Shown here piece by piece: positions 32,211-43,499 of a stretch of DNA of 64,000 nucleotides. The stretch is from Molanna angustata (taxonomy: Eukaryota > Arthropoda > Insecta > Trichoptera > Molannidae): assembly GCA_963576475.1 (NCBI GenBank), contig OY754970.1, forward strand, positions 36,917,447 to 36,981,446, read 5' to 3'. The notes under the pieces were generated by a model. The model ran no database searches, was not told the origin of the DNA, and saw only the letters and a list, made by a program, of their open reading frames with translations. The stretch's first letter is position 1. Each line of letters starts with the position of its first letter. The translations under genes and the position numbers were made by a program.

Positions 32211-33330
32211 TATATATTTATCATATTTACTCGTATTTAAAACGTAAAAACTAAGAGTACATTTGATTGATTTTTTTCATTTATTTCTTAAATCTGTACT
32301 CAAGAAACTACTTTATTTTTTTTTCATTATTTTCAGAGAAATCAAGTGACCACCAAGAATATGAAAAAAATGGAAAAGTTCAGTCAAAAAGGATCTTTCA
32401 CATGCTGATCATCATTAAAATTATGAAGTGGTAAGTCGATTTTTCGTTGATTATTGATAGGAAATATGCAGATTCAGTGTGTCGTTTTGTTTTGAAAATC
32501 TTCAGGTGACGATTTTCAATACAAGTTCAAATCAGTTTATAAAATTGATCTGATATAAAAGATAGCTTAGAAGACCATGTTAACCAAAAAAATAATATGA
32601 AAACCTGTTTTAGCAACCGCTGAAGATGAAATTTCAGACAGACACTGAAATTTCATTCAAGTACTTAAGAGTAACGAATAAACCTGATGGAAGAGTGGTC
32701 AGTCACGAAAATAGTTGCTAAAATCATAATACGAAAAAAAGCTATAAAAATGTCAATTTGTTGATTTTCCTTTTTTTTGTTTTTAATTTCGAATTTTTTA
32801 TAAGACCTTAAATCATCCTGAAGACAATAATATATGTACAGCTATCTACACAAAAAAACTGTTCTTTAAGCAAACATAAAAAAACATATTGTTTAATGGC
32901 ACGCAATCGTAAATTCTAACCCCCGGACGCTATTAAACAGCTAAACAAACATGCATTGCTTGAAAAGTGATAAATTTGCATTGTTAGCAAAGAGCAGATT
33001 AATCTTAATATTCAGACGTCACGTGAACAAGATGAATAAAAGTAAGGGACGTTGGAGACAAAGCACTTCTTAGTGGTTGCCCTAATGGTTGTACTTTAAG
33101 CAACAATACAGAGTCTTTGCGCCATCCTTATTTAATGTGCCGAATTCACCATACTATGTACCTACTCGTATATTCACATATCACAAAATGTGATTGTCTG
33201 AAACACAAATAAAAGGTTATCGTCAAACATATTGCAGGTTATCGAGTAAAATACACAATGAAAACATTCAAAAAAATTTTATTTATGACAACTAAATTGT
33301 ATTTATTTATTACAACTATACAGGAAAAAA
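32211..33330. other. Unassigned 1.1-kb stretch
   Basis: No coding or repeat signal was recognised. Confidence 0.4.
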
Positions 33331-33500
33331 CGGTCGCGTTGAAACAGATCATATCAAATAACTCATTCGTGGTTTTAAATAAAGTGAATTTATTTGGTAC
33401 AGTATTCAATTTTGGCGTGAATACAAATCACCTGTCTTGTTCCTTCCCCCTCCCTTCCATGTAACTGCTCTGTTCCGTTCCTGCTACACATTACAGTAGC
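33331..33500. repeat. Unidentified dispersed repeat
   Basis: The block 'atatcaaataactcattcgt' and following sequence resembles 46527-46575. The pyrimidine-rich block 'cccttccatgtaactgct' recurs at 47727-47744. Family and orientation are unknown. Confidence 0.45.
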
Positions 33501-33561
33501 ATCTAGCCCCTGAGTTTCTTTTCTGCATTCTTAGGTTAGGTTTAAGTTTGTGTATAATAAT

Positions 33562-33592
33562 AATAGCGACTCGCGTGAGCGAGTTGCTTTAT
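33562..33592. repeat. GC-rich hairpin
   Basis: 'agcgactcgc' and 'gcgagttgct' pair around the loop gtga (one G-T pair). It is isolated and no function is inferred. Confidence 0.7.
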
Positions 33593-33982
33593 AAATTGAA
33601 TTATAAATTATTATGAATTGAATATATAATATTCTTTTAATTTTTCGCATTTAATATAAAATTTCACAGCTCATTTGACTTAAAACTACGAGATCTCAAC
33701 CAATCAGAGAGCCAACCGGAAACAGAATGCAAACGGGTAGATTCGGATTGTAGACTCTAGTCACACTACTAGTACTTGTTCGCACTCGGCCTTGAGCGGA
33801 TGTCAATTCGAACTTCGTTGCCGTCGTCGCCGATACAAGTGCCCGTTGTAGGAAACATCATTGTGTAGTGCTGTGCCCCTGCATCGACTACGTATCTTTC
33901 GTCGGAATGTGTGAGCGATCGAGGCGAGGACTTTTTCTTTACTGGTAGGTGATTTCCTTTCTCGATCCATTTATTTATAAAT

Positions 33983-34031
33983 CTACAAATAAATAATTGC
34001 ACCGTGACATGGTGCAATTATTAATTTGTAG
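33983..34031. repeat. Near-perfect palindrome
   Basis: 'ctacaaataaataattgcac' is mirrored by 'gtgcaattattaatttgtag' with one unpaired position and a short loop (cgtgacatg). Confidence 0.8.
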
Positions 34032-34179
34032 TATACAGTCCATTGATCCTTTAGCCCGGGTTGCAATTGTAATTTTGGCGCTAACAGAATTGTTATAAAT
34101 AAACTTGTATAAAACGTGTTGCTGACACAAATATAAATGCAAAAATTTCCATTTTATTGAAACAAATTTTTTAAATAGA

Positions 34180-34356
34180 TGGGATGTGGCAGAGCGATTT
34201 GCGCGCTGGGTTAGTAATCTAGTGGTCGCGAGTTCAAATCCTGCCTTGGCCGATTTCGTTCACCTACAGCACAAGCATTTATGCTTAGTTTAGGGAATGT
34301 ATGCGATGTATATGTACTTGTGACAAGGACATATAAATTCTTAAAAAAACAAACAA
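34180..34356 (+). mobile_element. tRNA-derived SINE, type 1, diverged copy
   Basis: The head carries 'gtggcagagcgatttgcgcg', 'ctgggttagtaatctagtgg' and 'cgcgagttcaaatcctgcct'. The body 'gatttcgttcacctacagca' and tail 'cttgtgacaaggacatataa' follow. Compared with 58660, the B-box has a C-to-A change and the acceptor stem is worn. Confidence 0.85.
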
Positions 34357-35160
34357 AATTCAATTAAAGATTTTTGTAATCTTCCACAAAAGAAGAAGGA
34401 GAATTACTAATTACTAATTTATTAATTTACTTGGTTGAAAATTGCAATAATATGTTATCAACAATATATATCTTGTTATTGCAACATTTTACAAGATTGC
34501 ATGTTTTGTTTTAGTTTTTTTAAAAATTATTTAAACTATATTAAAAAATATTATATGACGATAATAAATCAAGCAAAATTTTTGTTTTTACAACGATCTA
34601 CATGCTATGATTTTAAATATTTCTTTTCAATAAATGGTACGTCAACAAATTGTGATTTTCATAATATTTCACGTCATGCATTCTACTAGACAATATCAAC
34701 GTTTCATGTAAGATTCAAAATCACATGATTTGAACTGGTATCACAAATCTTGAATATTTCACGCGCTTTGTTCTAGCCCTTCATGTCTTATTCTCAATCT
34801 AACATCACCCTCGTATATATCCTGATAGTCGCATTCAAAGAAATTACTTTTGTATGTAGGGTTGGTAGGATCTAGAACATAAGGAGACGTATGACATTAT
34901 ATATTATTGTACTTCCACATAAAACCCTCGCAAGTGCCAAGTACCATCCTGATTATGTAATCAGACTGCCTTGTTCGCCACAAATAATGATGATGATGGT
35001 GACTAAGTGCCCTCACAGGATAATTGAGCCAAACTCGTTTGTGAAGAGTGCTACGTCTATATTGAAAATACTATGCTCTCAAAATCCCTAGGATTTAAAG
35101 AATTCGATGTATGTACTTTATTTATTCTTGCTACCTCAGAAATAAAATTAGACAAAAACA
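34357..35160. other. Unassigned stretch
   Basis: AT-rich. The frame 34435-34689 has no motif that I recognise. Confidence 0.4.
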
Positions 35161-35645
35161 AAAAACTACATATTTCATATCGCTACCACTAAGAGTCGCT
35201 GAGGGACATTGAGAGTATTTCGCAGTCACCTACCCCACTCCACAGGGAAAGTTTTAAAACTGTATAGCTCTTTTCCTTTCCAAAGCGTCTGCTCGTCAGA
35301 CAAAACAAGAACTACGATCAAGCATATTTCATACCACTACAACTAAGAGTCCAACCACCAACGTGAAGGCCCATCAATCATAGAGAGGGTTACCCTCCCT
35401 AACAGTGCCACGGTAACACTAGACTATCACAGGGAGCTTTCGCCACGCCTGTAGTACTTTCAGTTCTTCGATTTCCAAGCCAAGCGCAGCGTCGGCTACA
35501 CCTGTCTCATCATCATGGCGCACTACCGCCGAGAGACAGGGAGAAGATAGATGGCTGCCATAACTGGCAGTGGAATAGATATTCCGGGTAGCACAGGGCA
35601 GAGAGGGATTCGCCAACGTTGGAGGTTCCAGACAGGGCACCAGAA
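35161..35645. other. GC-richer island of unknown identity
   Basis: Base composition is clearly richer in G and C than the flanks. 'tttcataccactacaactaagagtcc' here partly repeats 35172-35196 ('tttcatatcgctaccactaagagtcg'), about 150 bases upstream. The minus-strand frame 35419-35640 (73 codons, MPCLEPPTLANPSLP and GVADAALGLEIEELKVL) is not recognised. It could be a retroelement ORF1 remnant or an untranslated host region. Confidence 0.35.
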
Positions 35646-36461
35646 GAAGTCGAAGATTTTAATACGTCCGTTTCTGTTGTGTTTCAGCACAAGAATTATT
35701 ATTTTTCATTGTGCTATCATAAATAGTAGTTGACTATGGATCTTTTTATTTATTTGGCAATATTGCTGAACTTATCTTTTAAAAATAAAAACTCATCTCA
35801 TTCTTTTAATTTTAATTTGAAAAATTGCAGACCCTTATGCTCCTACAACAGGTCTTTGATGTTTCCGGATATGAAATAGAAATTTCGCCCGGATTTCACT
35901 GTTAACCTAGATGTTTGAAGAAACAATAAATCATTCGCCAACAATTTAATTTCCGAATTTCGTAAACCGTAAAACTGCAGTAAGCCTTAAAAGCGACAAA
36001 CAATTTTAAACTTGACGGAATTTTAATATCGAGAGATACAGTTTTGATCGATACAATGAGTAAGGCCATTGTGATAAAATACAATTTTGATGGATTCCTT
36101 TCCATTTTTATTTACTTATTCAGGGTTTCTATCGTATTTCTATTATTTTCCTTTGAAAATTTCATTTTTTTTCCAACGTGCCATATCTCCGTGGAATTCT
36201 GTGATCTTTATTTTTCTATTCTATTCACTTGTGTCTTTGTGTGTCAACAGACAATGTCCTTTGTCTAATAAATCCATTATTCTTAAATTATTTATGCGTA
36301 GGTATTTATTTTTACTAAAGTGTAGATCTATTGATCATGAGTTGTATATATTGGATATCTATTAATAATTTTCTGTACATATAGTTAGTACACAGGAGGG
36401 CTTTTTGCCGAGTGATAATTTCTAACCATAGTTAATATTATACAGTGTGTACATATTATAT

Positions 36462-36512
36462 GTACATCCTCATACGTTCCCTAAATTAATTCCCTGCCTG
36501 TGCCATAGTAAA
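36462..36512 (-). mobile_element. Type 1 SINE tail remnant
   Basis: 'gtacatcctcatacgttccc' and 'taaattaattccctgcctgtgcc' resemble the tail of the type 1 SINE in reverse. Strongly eroded. Confidence 0.45.
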
Positions 36513-36615
36513 AATATAATAAAGATTATAGAAGAATGAAAGGAAAACAAAAGATAAGAAGAGTAAGATGGGGAAGAAGAAGAAATCGTGTTGCCAGATA
36601 GATATTTTTGTTTTA

Positions 36616-36652
36616 GCTTTTTACTCTCCACATATAGTGGAGAGTAAAAAGC
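36616..36652. repeat. Perfect 16-bp stem hairpin resembling a family C end
   Basis: 'gctttttactctccac' is mirrored exactly after the 5-base loop atata. The arms resemble the family C terminus TTTTTACTCCTCAC, so it may be a terminal-repeat to terminal-repeat junction. Confidence 0.7.
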
Positions 36653-36798
36653 ACACATGATTTAACAATTTTAAGCGTATTTTTTTAACATCAATTGGTA
36701 AGTATCATGTAGGAGTCCACTCTGTGAGTTTCGTCATAATGTGCTTGTATGTATGGCGTACGGCGCACGGCGTACGGCGAATGGAATAGTTTTTTTTT

Positions 36799-37083
36799 GT
36801 GTCCTCTCTACAGCCCAAACTATAAGTCCGATCGACTTCATATTAACATCATATGTGTAAAGTGCATAGACATAGAGCTGATTAGTTTTCCATACACAAC
36901 TTTTAATATCTTCTCTATGATTTCATCATTTGCGTTGTTTTATTTTTTTTGTGTCCTCTCTACAGCCCAAAATATAAGTCCGATCGACTTCATATTAACA
37001 TCATATTATGTGTAAAGTGCATATACCTAGACTTGATTAGTTTTCCATAGGTATCCAGTAATTTCTCCTCTATGATTTCATTT
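36799..37083. repeat. 152-bp tandem duplication, two units
   Basis: 'gtgtcctctctacagcccaa' occurs at 36799 and 36951. Both copies continue with 'ataagtccgatcgacttcat' and 'ttgattagttttcca' or close variants, and with 'ctctatgatttcat'. The copies have diverged by substitutions and small indels, so the duplication is not recent. Confidence 0.85.
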
Positions 37084-37364
37084 GTCCAAATTTTCAAAAT
37101 GCTGTCACAGTCTGTAAAATCGAGGTATTTTTATTCTGTTTGAAATTGTGATACAATACAAATACACTCATCAAAAATGCATTTAAGGATGTCGAAATTT
37201 AAAAATAAAATCTATGGCCTGCCATATCAATGTGAAATAAATTTCATATTTGTATGAAAAATGTATATATGTAACAGAAGTAAAAAAGCTTCTGTATTGG
37301 AAAATTGAGTGATCAACTTCATTTTGATATTGTATGTGTCTCTATAGACAAGTTTATTTTTTAC

Positions 37365-37472
37365 TCTCCACTACTATCTTCCTCAAGGGGTAGGCAGTGA
37401 GAACCGAACACCGTATTCTTCTATCTTGACACATACATCACCTCATCAACATTGATACACTGTCTCATACAT
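37365..37472 (-). mobile_element. LINE 3' end fragment (family H)
   Basis: 'ggggtaggcagtgagaaccg' and the following sequence match the 3' coding end of the family H LINE in reverse. Only about 100 bases are recognisable. Confidence 0.55.
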
Positions 37473-37679
37473 GCTCATCTTGCTAGTAATGCAATTTTAC
37501 TTAAAATTTCTCAACAGGTATCATGTAGAAAATACATATTATGAGTTACGTGACAATGTTTTTGTGTGTATGGTGTATTGTGAAAACTTTTGTCCTCTGG
37601 GAATCTTATATTTATTTAAGAATCAAATAGAAATGTACTTCATAAAAATGCATTTAGAGATTGTCAACATTTCAAGAAG

Positions 37680-37742
37680 AAAAAATGAACGCTTACTATG
37701 GTGTGGAGAGTTTAGTGTTGGCCACAATCCACTCGTTTTAAA
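37680..37742 (-). repeat. Family C terminal fragment
   Basis: 'tagtgttggccacaatccac' resembles the far terminus of family C (1885-1905, 'gttgagttggccacaacccac'). Short isolated ends also occur near 37870 and 57409. Confidence 0.4.
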
Positions 37743-37873
37743 TAAGGAACGTGGCTTTAAGAAGGCTGTATGTATGATAAAGATAAATATTTTTTTATAT
37801 ATTTTTGCATCACAGGGTTAGAAGAGTTTTCAAAGGTTTACCTATTTAAATTGTCTCAGTGGATGATACAAAA
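37743..37873 (+). repeat. Dispersed 130-bp repeat (copy 2 of 2)
   Basis: Counterpart of 30008-30140, in direct continuation of a family C-like end. Confidence 0.75.
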
Positions 37874-37990
37874 TCCACTCGTTTTCATATAATGTTTAGA
37901 AAGATTGACGATTGGTTATCCATATTTTTGTGTACTCATTTAAAATATCAAGATAGCATCAATGTAAAAAGTACCTAAACTTTATTTTGG

Positions 37991-38690
37991 TATGTGGCAG
38001 ACCACATCTCGAAATTTCTTTCGAGCGCGCGCCTAGCGACGGCAAGTACATTTGTTTATCGCTAGGCCGAGTTCATCGCCCGCAACGTCAAAGAAGTGAC
38101 AATACTCCTCAACTGGGTATGACACTTCAAATAAATAAGTCTAGAAAGTTCGAGGACATTGAACTTGCTACCCCCAGCGCAGCACTATTTAAGGGAGTCT
38201 ACACCTGTACACTTCGTCACTTCATTTCCGTATTTCATCTGTCACTTCACGCAGCCGTTACGACCACGCGACCACTGATCGCTTCTCGACCACGCCGTCT
38301 CGCCGACACTTCATCTCTCGACCACCGGCGGTCATCTCTCGACCTCGCGAGCACGATGGTTCTTCACCATACGAATAATCGGACACTTCCACACACTCGA
38401 TCGTTATACCTACTCATCGTGAGAAAGTTCCTTTGTAAGTTATTACATCAATTGTAAATTTACCTTTAAGCAAACTATTAATTGTGATCAATATACTCAT
38501 TGTAAATTTGGACCGATTCTGTCTTCTTCTCTCTAAACCACTGTCCTTGTGTTCTTATTTCAACTCTCTTTACTGGTAACCCCTCTGGTTACCACCTATA
38601 TTTATAAGTAACCCATCTGGTTACTAATCAGCTAAACTAAATATTTACTATTGATCGGTAGCCCCTCTGGTTACCAATCAGCTAAAGGTA
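37991..38690 (+). mobile_element. LTR-like stretch with primer-site-like repeats
   Basis: The segment opens with TGTGGCAGACCACA, is unusually GC-rich to about 38420, has a TATA-like 'ctatttaagg' at about 38187 and ends near 38572 before 'tggtaacccctctggttacc'. That motif is repeated in variant form at about 38608 and 38657. The layout resembles a gypsy-type long terminal repeat followed by a primer-binding region. No second LTR and no gag/pol were seen. The 156-codon frame 37987-38457 is arginine-rich and I take it as spurious. Confidence 0.45.
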
Positions 38691-38970
38691 TTTAAATTTG
38701 CATTGAAAATCGTATATTATGGTGACAAGATGGTAACGAGATTTTCAGATTGAAAAAAATGAACCCAAAATAAGACTGAATCCGATGAACCTGCAAAGGA
38801 AGGTGCATGAAAGGTTTAGGAAAGCTGTTGTTGTTTGAAGAGTATCTTTCGATAAGAAATATGCAGGTCACCAACGTCGACCAAAGAAACCTCCAAAACG
38901 AAGGCGAAAAAGCTGTAGTTCAGCCTCACACTCAAGAGTCTAAGAAAAGTAAAAGAATAATAAAGAACTT

Positions 38971-39078
38971 AGTCGTCTGAGACTGAAAACTCAATTAAAA
39001 ACTGTGTCTCCGTCTGGAATCGAACCCGGAAACCTTGGAACAGCAGTCAGATACCAAACCAACTGAACCACGAAAGTT
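38971..39078 (-). mobile_element. tRNA-derived SINE, type 2, head only
   Basis: From the minus strand: 'ctttcgtggttcagttggtt', 'tggtatctgactgctgttcc' and 'ccgggttcgattccagacgg'. The body is cut off near 38971. Confidence 0.75.
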
Positions 39079-39402
39079 TCCTTAATTTTAATTCAGTTCA
39101 CAGTTAAATCATGTTTAGCAATTTATGTTAGTTTGATTTTAATTGTTTTATAGGTATAAAAAATATGGAAAAGCAGAAAAAATATCATTTTTGCATCTAA
39201 CCGAATAAAATTCAGTCGGAAACGCAGAGCTTTGCTAATACAAAATCGTTCATTTGTATAGAAATTTCAAATTAATCAAATTGGAGTTCTAACGTGTATT
39301 GTCATCGGGAATACATAAATTCTGTAAATTTCAGAACTCTAACTCGTTGGTCAGTAAGTCAAAATCAATTGCAATTTTCCAGTACACACTGACAAAAATG
39401 GT

Positions 39403-39510
39403 GTTAACAAATGCATTTCTGCAATGTTGATAAGGTTTACAAATGTTAACAAATGCATTTCTGCCATGTTGATAAGGTTTACAAATGTTAACAAATGCAT
39501 TTCTGCCACG
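39403..39510. repeat. 42-bp minisatellite, about 2.5 units
   Basis: 'gttaacaaatgcatttctgc' begins at 39403, 39445 and 39487, spacing 42. Because 42 is divisible by 3, both strands give repeated peptides (for example MLIRFTNVNKCISA), which is a consequence of the period and not evidence of coding. Confidence 0.9.
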
Positions 39511-40154
39511 TTCATATCATGTTCTAATTTATCATATACGATTAATTCATTTCTTTCTTTAAATTCAGAGTCTAATTGCAAAGCGATTTTATTTATTACA
39601 TTTTTTTCTTGTTTACTGACTTCCCACACAATTCATTTAGTACATTTTCATATTAGTGATATTTACTCAAGATGCGCACAGAGACAAGCATTCAGGCAGA
39701 AATATTCGTATGAATAATTTAATATGAAGAATATAAATCTTTCGGGCCAAGTCATAAAATGTGCTGGGAACATAAAAGAAAAACTTTATATGTACGTTTG
39801 GGTAAGCGAAAATTTCTTATACCGCTTATTCACGATGGTTCGTACGTACGTACGTAGGTCTACTCTTCAAATAAATTCCTTAAGAATAAAAAAATCTTCA
39901 TATAACCGCCATAAACAATAGCCCAACGATCATGAATAAGGACCCATATAATGTTTTGTCGTTCTAAGACATGAACCGTAAGCTGAGCTCGAATTGAAAT
40001 GTATCGATAAACGGAACGATGAAAATAGAAAAAATTAAATCAAAGCAATTTTATTTCATTATTAAAAAAACTAAACGTGGCCAATATTTTATTGATTGAG
40101 GTATTTACAAGAACACTTTTTAAACCCGGAATTTGAAAAAAACAAAAATTTATG

Positions 40155-40363
40155 TTTTTTTTTACTCCTCACTAACCCAAGGGGGTAAAGTAGGGAGTTG
40201 TGATTTCGCAATTTTTAAGGGATTTTTTTTTATTGCAGATTATCAACTAGTATCATGCTGAGATTATATTCTGAAAGTTTCATCACAATGTATCTGTGTG
40301 TGTTTGTGTGCTATTTGCTGTGTGCTGGATTAGTATCCCCTTAGGTTAGTGAGGAGTAAAAAA
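40155..40363. mobile_element. Short MITE with family C-type ends
   Basis: The left end TTTTTACTCCTCACTAACC and the inverted right end match over about 26 bases with one difference. The inside contains a single copy of the block that is amplified at 541 ('gattatcaactagtatcatg'). It is about 209 bases, non-coding, and probably a symmetric deletion derivative of family C. Confidence 0.85.
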
Positions 40364-40892
40364 CACAAAATATTATATTGTTACTAGTATATTCCTAGAA
40401 AATTAATTCTCATTTCGTCCGGTTTCTGAAAACTGATAAAATAAACATTTTCCTAATATTCATATAAGTTATGGAAAATAATGTAAAAAGAACAAAATTA
40501 AATAATAATTAAAAAAAACAAAACAAATTTTACAATAATAATGTTAATATATTACCTTCAGTCAGTATAGTTAAAGTTGTTCCGTACTCAAATTTTGTAT
40601 GGAAAATTTTCAGCAATTTTATAAAATGAGTTTGTTTAATTGTTTTTTTTTATTTATATGTTTTGTTAGGAAAACTTGATATTTCTTCAATGCCATTTTA
40701 TGAAAGTGATGTGCCATTTTACCAATTTCTAAATATAACTTTCAAATTTTAAGTTTCCTGAGCTTGGGGTCACTTTGAAATATTTGACAGTTAAAAAATG
40801 AGAAGCACTATTCAGATATCCTTCAAAATCTAATGGAGTCTAGGTGAGTATTAGAGATACAAATTTGCAAAATTTGAATAGAATCGAATTAG

Positions 40893-40909
40893 TTCTTTAG
40901 TCTATAATC
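40893..40909. repeat. Left 17-bp target duplication
   Basis: TTCTTTAGTCTATAATC, repeated exactly at 40993-41009. Confidence 0.95.
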
Positions 40910-40992
40910 TTCTTCTTTTTCTTTGCCTTATCCCACTTTAGGTAGGGTCGGCTCTCCTAATCCTTTGGCGCCACGATGATCTGTCCTGTATA
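40910..40992 (-). mobile_element. 83-bp 5'-truncated RTE-like LINE insertion
   Basis: On the minus strand the sequence 'aggagagccgaccctaccta' continues to 'aaggcaaagaaaaagaagaa'. This corresponds to the final codons and 3' tail of the LINE at 23214-25200 (compare 25153-25196). It has a GAAGAA-type tail and a 17-bp duplication. Confidence 0.9.
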
Positions 40993-41009
40993 TTCTTTAG
41001 TCTATAATC
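40993..41009. repeat. Right 17-bp target duplication
   Basis: Second exact copy of TTCTTTAGTCTATAATC. Confidence 0.95.
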
Positions 41010-41426
41010 GATAAAGTAAAATGAACACGCCGTATATAGCACACATACACAGATACATTGTGATGAAACTTTCAGAAGACAATCTCAGCATGATGCTAAT
41101 TGATAATCTGCAATAAAAAAAATATCCTTAAAAATTGCGAAATCATAACTCCCCACTATATCCCCTTGGGTTAGTGAGGAGTAAAAAGTAAACAATAAAC
41201 ATATAGTTATATTTTTTAGCTCAATATTGTCTTATAACATAGGTCAAAAACATATTATAACGTTGGCCCTACATTTTATTACACTTAAAAAATCCTATAC
41301 TGAATTTAATTATAAATTTGTTTCTTAGTCAAATATTTTACACGGTGAGTAAATTTAAACATACTAACGAATAAAATAAATAGTGTATTTTAAACTAAAC
41401 TTTTTATGCAAACACAAACGTAGTTC

Positions 41427-41654
41427 CTACACTGAGCTGTTTGCTTGAAGATCGTAAACCGGATCTCGTTCCGTTTTTTCCGTTTCATTCCAAACCCCGA
41501 ATGCGAAATTCCTCCCTTTTTGAATGGTCTCTAAATACGACGATTTATATACGGATCTTGAATACATCACCAAATTCCCATTGACTTTGCCAACGATGTC
41601 AAGAGTATTGTAGATCTTTAAAGTCTTAAGGACATAATTTTTATTACCATACAA
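41427..41654 (-). CDS. Unrecognised 75-codon frame, possible exon remnant
   Basis: Reading from 41654 to 41427, this frame has balanced amino-acid use (for example KTLKIYNTLDIVGKVNGNLV and FAFGVWNETEKTERDPVYDL) and is not one of the repeat families seen here. I do not recognise the protein. No good splice acceptor, promoter or partner exon was identified, and the initiating ATG is simply the first in frame. It may be a terminal exon, an old gene fragment, or chance. The nearby 3' end of a minus-strand LINE begins at 41750. Confidence 0.2.
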   Translation of the reverse strand: MYGNKNYVLKTLKIYNTLDIVGKVNGNLVMYSRSVYKSSYLETIQKGRNFAFGVWNETEKTERDPVYDLQANSSV

Positions 41655-41749
41655 AATCTTTATACGTCAGTAACAATAAACATCCGATTCACTGAGAATT
41701 GTGTAAAACATAAGTCGCCAATTTTGTTGAATATATTTGGTTATTAAAA

Positions 41750-42470
41750 TAAAAAATATATTTATTTGGCAACGATATATAATTACATTATACATAATAC
41801 AGCATTAAGTACCTATAATAACAAAATAATTTCAAGATCACAGTGATAATATATCCTGAATTTAATGCTAGGTTACTATTAAAGGTTTAAATTAAGCTGG
41901 TACTAGCAAAAATGCTCCAGGAGGATACATAATTAAAATAAGGACATAAAATTGTGTATTATTTTTATATTGTATAATTGGGCGTCCGATATGTAGATAC
42001 GATTTGTAGGTATCAATAACTTAACCAATTTAAGATGCTTTAAAACATAATAAATAAAAATTATAAATTAATAGAGAGCAAACTAGAAAATACATAATTT
42101 GTTATAGGATTCATCTATGCCGATGGATATAAGCCAACTGTTAATTGTTTTTTTCAGAGTGTCTATTTTCATATTTTTCCAAGCGTCAGGTAGTATGTTG
42201 TACATCTTGGGGCCAAGTATTTTAAAATTACGCTGTGCGAATGTGGTGTTTCTGTATCACAGATCTTTAAATACCAATATGTTGTTGAAACAATCACATA
42301 CACCTGAAAAATAATCCATAGATCGGTCTCTTATGACTGAGGATTGCGACTACGTTGAATCACTCGCCGAATGGTCCGACTCCATATAGGACTGTAGCGG
42401 ACCAAAATAAATCACTCCATCTCCTACCCTTCATGCTTCCCATCACGACAAACTTATCTAAGTAATTACC
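41750..42470 (-). mobile_element. Jockey/CR1-like LINE C-terminus and 3' UTR
   Basis: The minus-strand frame across 42117-42260 reads NFKILGPKMYNILPDAWKNM and KIDTLKKTINSWLISIG. This is the common C-terminal block 'GP-x-x-YN-x-LP ... L-x-x-W-L' of these elements. Downstream, to about 41750, lies an AT-rich 3' UTR. Confidence 0.65.
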
Positions 42471-43499
42471 CCTTCTGACATTCACGAAACATTTATTTAT
42501 TTTTATTTATTTGGCTTTTCAACAGACTACACATACAATAAGTAACAATACAAACATAAAAATTATGGTCTATAGATTTGCTATTCTGAACAAGGAAACC
42601 AATTTAGTTGAAACGTGATAAATTAATAAACTACCTTCCTAGTAGCCCTGAAATGTAGACTTTAATATCACAACTTTTAACCTTAAAATGTAGAAGACCT
42701 CTATTTTTACCAATAAGTGTTGCGAAGGAGCGAGAAAAATGCGACAGATTAGCCTTAAATCGAGATTTTTATCTAAACCTTTTTATATCCCGGATAGGTC
42801 AGTTCGTCTCATCCAATATTGAACATATTCCTATGAATTACTGAAGAACTACATAAAATGGCAAAATAAATGGCATTCAGGCCATGGCAAAACTTGACCT
42901 GTACAATGTCCAATCGAAAACGATTCGGTATATTTATATCATCTTAACAATTAATCACTGATATGCATAATTCTTGCTTAATATAATTATGTTGTATAAA
43001 TCATTCCTGTTAAACAATGAGTTATTAATTATTGTTTATATAATAATTACGAAACATTAAACTAACAATACCCATTGATTTATTTGAAGTTTGTACAACG
43101 TTTGTTTTAATAATGTAGACCACAAGCCCATAATTAAATAATTACTGCTCTTTTCTAACCCGTTCCATTGATTATTATAATTAATATTAATATTGATTAT
43201 TGTGCATTATTCCGATAATATAAGTGCTTTATGACCTACTTCGAAAAGGGATCATGGTTTGACATGATAATTCACTTGATATCTATCACAGATGATTAGT
43301 TAATTTATTTATTTCAGCATGCATTATATTATATCTGCTGTAGTTGAGTATCATATTATTAAGGAATTTACTTGAGGCTTAGCGTTACTTTGGACGATTG
43401 GGATAGACTGGTTTATGTTAATAAACCAACCATTCTACCCCTGTTTTTTAGTATATAAATGACATCTGTGTGAGAACACCGTCACCTCGCTAATTAGGA
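42471..43499. other. AT-rich stretch, possible eroded retroelement 3' end
   Basis: It begins with a TTTA-rich tract (42490-42515, in reverse an AAAT tail), which suggests a minus-strand LINE 3' end. The rest is unrecognised. Confidence 0.35.

Larger units (their letters stand above)
40595..41188 (+). mobile_element. Family C element with an 83-bp LINE insert (C3)
   Basis: It runs from 'tatggaaaattttcagcaat' through 'gcttggggtcactttgaaat' and 'ctaatggagtctagg' to the terminus 'gttagtgaggagtaaaaa'. Without the insert and its duplication it is about 490 bases and gives the best picture of the unexpanded family. The far terminus seen at 11884 is missing or worn. Confidence 0.75.

Noticed and set aside
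37987..38457. 156-codon plus-strand frame as a gene
   Set aside because: It is low in complexity, rich in arginine and serine, and sits in an LTR-like GC-rich stretch. No domain recognised.
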